Shown: positions 5,656-6,485 of the stretch, piece after piece | Layout of the letters: every line of letters begins with the position of its first letter | Position numbering within the stretch: position 1 is the stretch's first letter | From: Actinomycetota bacterium | Lineage (GTDB): Bacteria > Actinomycetota > Actinomycetes > Streptosporangiales > Streptosporangiaceae | Assembly: GCA_003161205.1 (NCBI GenBank) | Contig: PMOU01000123.1 | Location: 253-6,737, forward strand | Reading direction: 5' to 3' | Length of the DNA: 6,485 bases | Translations under genes and position numbers: made by a program | Notes under the pieces: model-generated | Seen by the model: only the letters and a program-made list of their open reading frames with translations | The model's database searches: none | Told to the model about the DNA's origin: nothing

Positions 5656-5687
5656 CCCGTTCGGTGAAAAGATTGATGCCGAACGGG
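5656..5687. promoter_or_regulatory. Perfect 9-bp inverted repeat between divergent genes, candidate operator
   Basis: CCCGTTCGG (5656-5664) and CCGAACGGG (5679-5687) are exact reverse complements around a 14-base AT-rich spacer. The arm centres are 23 bp apart, about two helical turns, suiting a dimeric or tetrameric repressor. It lies 49-80 bp upstream of the MTHFR-like ATG and about 160 bp upstream of the thiolase ATG, so one regulator could control both. A transcript hairpin is also possible. Confidence 0.6.
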
Positions 5688-5730
5688 CCTGCTTCCTGCC
5701 CCCGGCCCACGCCTCCTGCTTCCCCGGCTG

Positions 5731-5786
5731 GCTGCTCTCCCCGGCTGGCTCGTGCCCCCGGTCTCGCCGCTGCTCTCCCTGGCTGG
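5731..5786. repeat. 18-bp imperfect direct repeat upstream of the thiolase promoter
   Basis: GCTGCTCTCCCCGGCTGG (5731-5748) recurs at 5769-5786 with one C-to-T change, 38 bp start to start. A shorter related copy, TCCCCGGCTGG, lies at 5721-5731. The second copy ends 16 bases before the likely -10 box and so covers the -35 position. Confidence 0.65.
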
Positions 5787-5802
5787 GTCACTCCATCTGT
5801 TG

Positions 5803-5808
5803 TAGTAT
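5803..5808 (+). promoter_or_regulatory. Likely -10 box of the thiolase gene
   Basis: TAGTAT fits the actinobacterial TAnnnT -10 pattern and lies in an AT-richer patch. The -35 position (about 5780-5785, TGGCTG) is poor, which would fit an activator-dependent promoter. The predicted start near 5815 leaves a leader of about 30 bases before the ATG. Confidence 0.4.
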
Positions 5809-5844
5809 GCGGTTGGCGGAGAGTTCAACGGGTCGGAGTCAGAC

Positions 5845-6485
5845 ATGGGCGGCGCGAGCGCGTGGATCGCCGGCAGCTACCAGAGCGACTTCGCGCGGAA
5901 CTACGCGCGCGAGGGCCTGGAGATCTCCGACATGGTGGCCGAGGCGGTCGCGGGCACGCTCGAGGCGGCCGGCGTCCCGGCGCCGGACGTGGACGCCGTG
6001 CACGTCGGGAACGCCTTCGGCCAGCTGTTCACCGGGCAGGGGCAGCTGGGCGCGATGCCCGCCACCGTGGAGCCGGGCCTGCGGGGCAAGCCGGCCACCC
6101 GGCACGAGGCGGCCTGCGCCTCCGGCGGCGTGGCGGTGCTGGCGGCGCTGGCCGGCATCGAGGCCGGTTACTACGACTGCGTCCTGGTGATCGCCGTCGA
6201 GCAAGAGCGGAACGTACCGGCCGACCTGGCCCCGAAGTACCTGGGCGCGGCCGCGTGGCTGGGCCACGAGGGCCAGGACGCCAAGTACATGTGGCCGTAC
6301 ATGTTCAGCGAGCTGGCCGAGGAGTACGACCGCCGCTACGGCCTGGATGACGCGCACCTGCATGCGATCGCCGAGCTCAACATGCGCAACGCCAAGGACA
6401 ACCCGCTGGCCCAGACCCGGGCCTGGTCGCATCGTCCGGGCGGCTTCGCCGACGACGACCACGACAACCCGGTCGTCGAGGGGCG
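5845..6485 (+). CDS. Thiolase family protein (acetyl-CoA acetyltransferase-like), 3' end outside window
   Basis: ATG 5845 follows GGAG (5835-5838) with a six-base gap. The frame is open to the window edge, giving 213 residues of a protein whose family usually has about 400-450. Residues 86-99 read RHEAACASGGVAVL. Cys91 in this motif is the thiolase nucleophile that takes the acyl group from CoA. Nearby EISDMVAEAV, VDAVHVGNAFGQ and GQLGAMPATV are standard N-terminal thiolase elements. AEEYDRRYGLDDAHLHAIAELNMRNAKDNP (from about residue 158) is typical of the SCP-x-like, non-classical thiolase branch of actinomycetes. The second His and Cys of the active site lie beyond the window. It probably cleaves a beta-ketoacyl-CoA, though condensation is possible. 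It diverges from the MTHFR-like operon and shares its 237-bp control region. Confidence 0.9.
   Translation, partial: MGGASAWIAGSYQSDFARNYAREGLEISDMVAEAVAGTLEAAGVPAPDVDAVHVGNAFGQLFTGQGQLGAMPATVEPGLRGKPATRHEAACASGGVAVLAALAGIEAGYYDCVLVIAVEQERNVPADLAPKYLGAAAWLGHEGQDAKYMWPYMFSELAEEYDRRYGLDDAHLHAIAELNMRNAKDNPLAQTRAWSHRPGGFADDDHDNPVVEG

Noticed and set aside
4537..5667. 376-codon plus-strand open frame opposite the MTHFR-like gene
   Set aside because: His/Arg/Gly-rich low-complexity translation antisense to a clear MetF-like protein; a shadow of codon bias.

Overview
The window is very GC-rich, with GC-biased third codon positions, GTG starts and gene families typical of a filamentous high-GC actinomycete. 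Species cannot be named from the sequence. It holds seven coding loci. Two are damaged and two are cut by the window edges. No rRNA, tRNA, CRISPR array or transposase was seen.

Layout: (1) 1-429 (+) is the C-terminal end of a copper-dependent primary-amine oxidase. (2) 430-697 is a convergent gap with a GC-rich hairpin and GC-rich microrepeats. (3) 698-1659 (-) is a two-gene unit: a PadR-family repressor, then a HAAS-domain membrane protein starting on a 4-bp overlap. The membrane protein is split by an in-frame TAG exactly between its cytosolic and membrane parts. The PadR gene has a strong -35/-10 promoter placed so that the transcript is probably leaderless. (4) 1681-2215 has no supportable gene. 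(5) 2216-3139 (-) is a secreted G1-family (eqolisin-type) glutamic peptidase with signal peptide and catalytic Gln/Glu. A perfect short dyad lies upstream of it. (6) 3315-5607 (-) is an operon-like run: an MTHFR-like protein with an N-terminal four-cysteine motif, a class I SAM methyltransferase overlapping it by 8 bp, and then only the C-terminal domain of an acyl-CoA/AMP ligase, preceded by a 15-bp tandem repeat. (7) 5845-6485 (+) is a divergent thiolase, cut by the right edge. The gap between the divergent genes carries a perfect 9-bp inverted repeat, an 18-bp direct repeat and a likely -10 box.

The PadR/HAAS pair is a familiar regulatory module that appears to be decaying. The more interesting unit is the divergent cluster of folate-linked reductase, methyltransferase, broken ligase and thiolase. 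It suggests a one-carbon or acyl-CoA catabolic pathway, but the substrate cannot be read from this window.
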